From: a virus
Strand: one strand, 5' to 3'
Length of the DNA: 23,311 nt
Virus record (IMG/VR): IMGVR_UViG_3300050821_003243
Location: 1-23,311 of that record
Made by a program: the position numbers and the translations under genes
The notes under the pieces: generated by a model
Told to the model about the DNA's origin: nothing
The model's input: only the letters and a program-made list of their open reading frames with translations
Databases searched by the model: none
In this document: positions 20,667 to 23,311 of the stretch, piece by piece
Numbering within the stretch: position 1 is the stretch's first letter
Layout of the letters: each line of letters starts with the position of its first letter

Positions 20667-21491
20667 TCATCCGCGGCCGTTGCCGACGAACTGCGACTGA
20701 TCAAATTGGCGCGCGTAAGCGGTTTTCTCGGCGTAGGTGAGCTTGGCGTATTCGGCATCCGACAGACGCGCAGGCTCGCGCGGCGCGCCGTCGCGGCCGG
20801 CGCTGGGGTTGCCCGACACGCCCTGTGAGGTGAAGTTGCGGATCAGGCGCTCGTAGGCCTTGATCGCGTCAGCCGTGAACATCGTCTTGCGCAGCGCGCC
20901 GGCGAGGTCGCTGCCGACCTGCGCCTCCAGCCAGGTGGTGACCGCATCGACGCGGGTCGGCGCGTTGATGCCGAGCTTCTCGACCTCGGCCTTGTGCGCC
21001 GTGGCGAACTTCTGGTCGGCGGCGATCTGGGAGGCGGCATAGAGACCGAGGAGCTTGGAGAAGCTTTCCTGCGGAAGCCCGGCTTCGTGGGCAAACTGCT
21101 TTACCGCGGTGACCAGCGTCGGATCCGCATTGTCAAAAGTCCACTGGGTGCCGGCGGGCAGTTGATAGTCGGAATTCAACTTGAGCTCATACTGATCGGG
21201 CGCCGGAACGCTCGCCTTGCGGCTGGTCTCGGCGGCATCAGCAGCGGTCAGGCGGTCGAACTCGGTGCGCCAGTCGGTGCCCTTGATTTCGCCTTTGGTC
21301 GCATCCCAGAACTTCTCGGGCGCCCACTCAGGCCGCGTCGCCGGGGCCGGGGACGCCGTCGGCGCCGGGCTCTGGCTCGCGGAGGATGCCGCGCTTGGCG
21401 CGCCACTTGGCGCTCCAGTCCCGCTCACCGGCGGGGGAGGTGGGCTCGGCGAGCTTGAAGACGGTGATGTGGTCTGACCGGGCTCCGGCAT
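20667..21491 (-). CDS. Capsid scaffolding protein
   Basis: 274 residues; guides shell assembly and is absent from mature heads. The N-terminal 1-52 is low complexity (Pro, Ser, Ala), and the conserved part begins at RPEWAPEKFWD (53-63), typical of podovirus scaffolds. A helical body (about 120-220) follows, with a charged C terminus (RLSDAEYAKLTYAEKTAYARQF). Location between portal and major capsid gene is diagnostic. The ATG at 21489-21491 lies inside the upstream gene, a 164-nt overlap; only a weak GAG precedes it. The in-frame GTG at codon 22 is an alternative but has no SD. Confidence 0.82.
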   Translation of the reverse strand: MPEPGQTTSPSSSSPSPPPPPVSGTGAPSGAPSAASSASQSPAPTASPAPATRPEWAPEKFWDATKGEIKGTDWRTEFDRLTAADAAETSRKASVPAPDQYELKLNSDYQLPAGTQWTFDNADPTLVTAVKQFAHEAGLPQESFSKLLGLYAASQIAADQKFATAHKAEVEKLGINAPTRVDAVTTWLEAQVGSDLAGALRKTMFTADAIKAYERLIRNFTSQGVSGNPSAGRDGAPREPARLSDAEYAKLTYAEKTAYARQFDQSQFVGNGRG

Positions 21492-21696
21492 ATGTCTCGT
21501 TGATCCCCGCTGACAGGAAGACCATCAGTTCGGCGGCGAGAATGCGTTGGCCGTTTGCCTGCTGCAAAGCACCGGGCTCAGTCGTGTAGTCGACGGTGAG
21601 CTGCCGTTTCTGAAGCCACAAATACAGAAGCTCACCATCGAGAGTGAGCCCGATGCGCTTGATGGCCTCTTTGAGGTCGTCGTCGGTGACGTTCAC
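21328..21696 (-). CDS. Small conserved head protein between portal and scaffold
   Basis: 122 residues. Start is GTG (21694-21696), overlapping the portal stop as GTGA, so translation is probably coupled; no good SD. Residues 1-66 are helical, with a segment at about 40-56 (EPGALQQANGQRILAAE) resembling the 'xxGAxxxxxGxRxxAxxL' pattern of small proteins found at this place in many podoviruses. The C-terminal 70-122 overlaps the low-complexity start of the scaffold gene and is itself Pro/Gly/Arg-rich. Function unknown; perhaps a portal or assembly accessory. Confidence 0.65.
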   Translation of the reverse strand: MNVTDDDLKEAIKRIGLTLDGELLYLWLQKRQLTVDYTTEPGALQQANGQRILAAELMVFLSAGINETYAGARSDHITVFKLAEPTSPAGERDWSAKWRAKRGILREPEPGADGVPGPGDAA

Positions 21697-23294
21697 GGCA
21701 GTGCAGCGCCTGCGCCCTGGGAAGGCGGCTGGGCTCCGGGCGCCTGGCCCGCGAGCAGTTTCGAAATTCCGGCCACTGCAGCCTGGACCTGATCGTCGGG
21801 CCGGAACTTGAGAAGCTTGACGCGCATCTTGTCGACGATCGCCTTGATCGAGGCGCCGCCGTCGACGTGCATTTTAAATTCTTCCGGGAATGCCTGACCG
21901 CAGATGGCGATGGCCTGCTGCGTCATTGCGATTTCCTGCTGCTCGGCCGCGCGCTGGGCCGGGTTCATCGGCATGGTCGCGATGTTGGCGCCATTGTCGG
22001 CCTTGAAACGGCGCACCAGACCGGCACTTTCCAGCAGGTACTTGAAGCGGTTGAAATACTCCGCCGGACCCTCACGCCAGAACGCCATACCCGGCGTGCC
22101 GATGCGGCGCTGGGCGCGCGCCATCTGGTCGAGCCACTGGCCGAGGGTCGGTGGCGTGTCGCCGCTCTGCTCGGGAAAATCGATATAGAACAGCCGCCGC
22201 ATGCGGTGCTCCATTTCCTCAAGCTGATAGATGGCCGGTTCCATGTTGATCGGCGGATAGATCGGCTTCACCGCACCTTCCGAGCCGGGCCGGATCGGAT
22301 AGGCAAAACCGTCCTCTATGCCCTGCTCGACATTGGCGAAACTATCGGACGGATAGGTGATCGGCGGGTTGATGTTGCGGCCGATGCCCTCGATCTTGCG
22401 GGCGACGAGCTCGTCGGCCTGGCGCAGATCCGGCATCGTCTTGAACAGCGGCCCCAGTCCCATCGGCCAGTCGCTCGACGGGTCGAACCGGGTGATCAGC
22501 AGCGGGCAGCAGCCCTCGCCGCGTATCTTGACATCGTGGACGAGCTTATTGCTGACGAGCACGACGTGCTGCCACACCTCGTCGCCAAGGTCGTCCCATT
22601 GCCGCCAGAAGCCCCATACGACGATGATGCGCTCGTTGGCCTTGCCATTCTCGATCGAGCGCTTTTCCTCGGCCGAGACCTTCGCCCAAATGTCCTCGCC
22701 GAGCAACGATCGCACATGCGGCTTGTAGGGCCACCTGACGGCAAAGCGGTCGTCAATATCGCCGTAGGGACCGAGATTGATTTCCAATTCACGGATTGGC
22801 AACGCCTGGCAGCAGATCGAGGAGGCGCGCACGTCGATCCACATGCCGGTGAGCCCGCAGGCGAGGTCGGGATTGTATGATTTCGGCAATTCCGCATAGA
22901 AATTCGACGCCTTGATTGCCTGGAAGATGAGAAAGTCGTCCTCGCGCACCTTGTCGGCGACCTGTTCCCATACGTCCTGCGGCACGAACATGCCTTTGCC
23001 GCGCTCGCACCACGGCTGCGCTTCCGGCATGAAGGTGTTGACGACTTCGGTGATGAACTCGCCGCAGAGATCGTAGCCGAGCGAGGTATTGAGCTCGGGA
23101 TAGTCCATCCACCGCTTGGTGCCGGGTTGCACCATCGAGAAAATCTGGCGCTGACGGTGCGGCGCCGTCATGAAGTACATCTCGCGCAGGTCGAGCTCGA
23201 AATAGGACTTCCAGACGCGGCATGCAGCGAGGCGCGAAATCGCCTCTTCCTCAAGCGGATCTCTGGTCTGCGGTGGGCGGACGAGCGCGTTCAT
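21693..23294 (-). CDS. Portal protein (head-to-tail connector, T7 gp8-like)
   Basis: 533 residues, nearly the length of T7 gp8 (536). Forms the 12-subunit ring at one vertex, through which DNA enters and leaves, and which holds the tail. Features match the head-to-tail connector family: N-terminal helical stem with 'FYMTAPHRQR'-type segment (YFMTAPHRQRQIFSM), a central LLITRFDPSSDWPMGLGPLFKTMPDLRQADEL motif region that carries the conserved GxGP, and a C-terminal FPEQSGDTPPTLGQWLDQM ... RRIGTPGMAFWRE segment with the common 'MTATEV/TxGE' position replaced by PTLGQW. The start ATG is preceded by GGTAAG. It is the first complete gene of the window; the terminase would be expected to its right, outside. 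Confidence 0.92.
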   Translation of the reverse strand: MNALVRPPQTRDPLEEEAISRLAACRVWKSYFELDLREMYFMTAPHRQRQIFSMVQPGTKRWMDYPELNTSLGYDLCGEFITEVVNTFMPEAQPWCERGKGMFVPQDVWEQVADKVREDDFLIFQAIKASNFYAELPKSYNPDLACGLTGMWIDVRASSICCQALPIRELEINLGPYGDIDDRFAVRWPYKPHVRSLLGEDIWAKVSAEEKRSIENGKANERIIVVWGFWRQWDDLGDEVWQHVVLVSNKLVHDVKIRGEGCCPLLITRFDPSSDWPMGLGPLFKTMPDLRQADELVARKIEGIGRNINPPITYPSDSFANVEQGIEDGFAYPIRPGSEGAVKPIYPPINMEPAIYQLEEMEHRMRRLFYIDFPEQSGDTPPTLGQWLDQMARAQRRIGTPGMAFWREGPAEYFNRFKYLLESAGLVRRFKADNGANIATMPMNPAQRAAEQQEIAMTQQAIAICGQAFPEEFKMHVDGGASIKAIVDKMRVKLLKFRPDDQVQAAVAGISKLLAGQAPGAQPPSQGAGAALP

Positions 23295-23311
23295 ATCTTA
23301 CCGAGGGTCGG

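Noticed and set aside
1-23311. tRNA genes, CRISPR arrays, insertion sequences, attachment sites
   Set aside because: I looked for cloverleaf patterns, spaced direct repeats, transposase motifs and integrase-linked repeats and found none; the window is almost fully occupied by structural genes.

Overview
The window is part of the late structural region of a tailed double-stranded DNA phage with a short-tailed (podovirus, T7/BPP-1-like) virion plan. It is GC-rich. Every gene I can support lies on the minus strand, so the genes are read from the right end to the left. Recognisable families are a T7 gp8-type head-tail portal, an HK97-fold capsid protein, T7 gp11- and gp12-like tail tube proteins, and a set of internal (ejected) virion proteins. 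A GC-rich proteobacterial host, perhaps an alphaproteobacterium, is my inference from composition and from the look of several proteins. No host gene, integrase, tRNA, RNA polymerase, terminase or lysis gene is visible.

Head module (about 23294 to 18156): portal, a small conserved protein, scaffold, major capsid protein, a Bbp16-like capsid cement protein, a small charged protein, and a protein built from three 55-residue repeats. Genes are packed with 1-4 nt overlaps or carry strong Shine-Dalgarno (SD) sites. The 149-nt gap 18007-18155 is the only sizeable non-coding stretch. It holds a 20-bp palindrome that resembles a chromosomal parS site, a rho-independent terminator on the coding strand, and a second palindrome just before the tail genes.

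Tail module (18006 to 9755): a gp11-like tail tube A protein with an added C-terminal beta domain, a 1649-residue tailspike (beta-helix, SGNH esterase, Ig-like and SPRY-like modules), and a gp12-like tail tube B (nozzle) protein. The tailspike gene sits between the two tail tube genes, unlike T7.

Ejection module (9741 to 249): gp14-like and gp15-like internal proteins, then three translationally coupled genes that together occupy the place of the single T7 gp16: a SleB-like cell-wall hydrolase, a 952-residue protein carrying a zeta-toxin-type kinase and a nucleotidyltransferase domain, and a membrane-type ejection protein. The kinase plus nucleotidyltransferase protein is the most interesting item: it looks like an enzymatic effector that would be carried in the virion and delivered with the DNA. 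A secreted-type gene begins at the left edge and runs out of the window.
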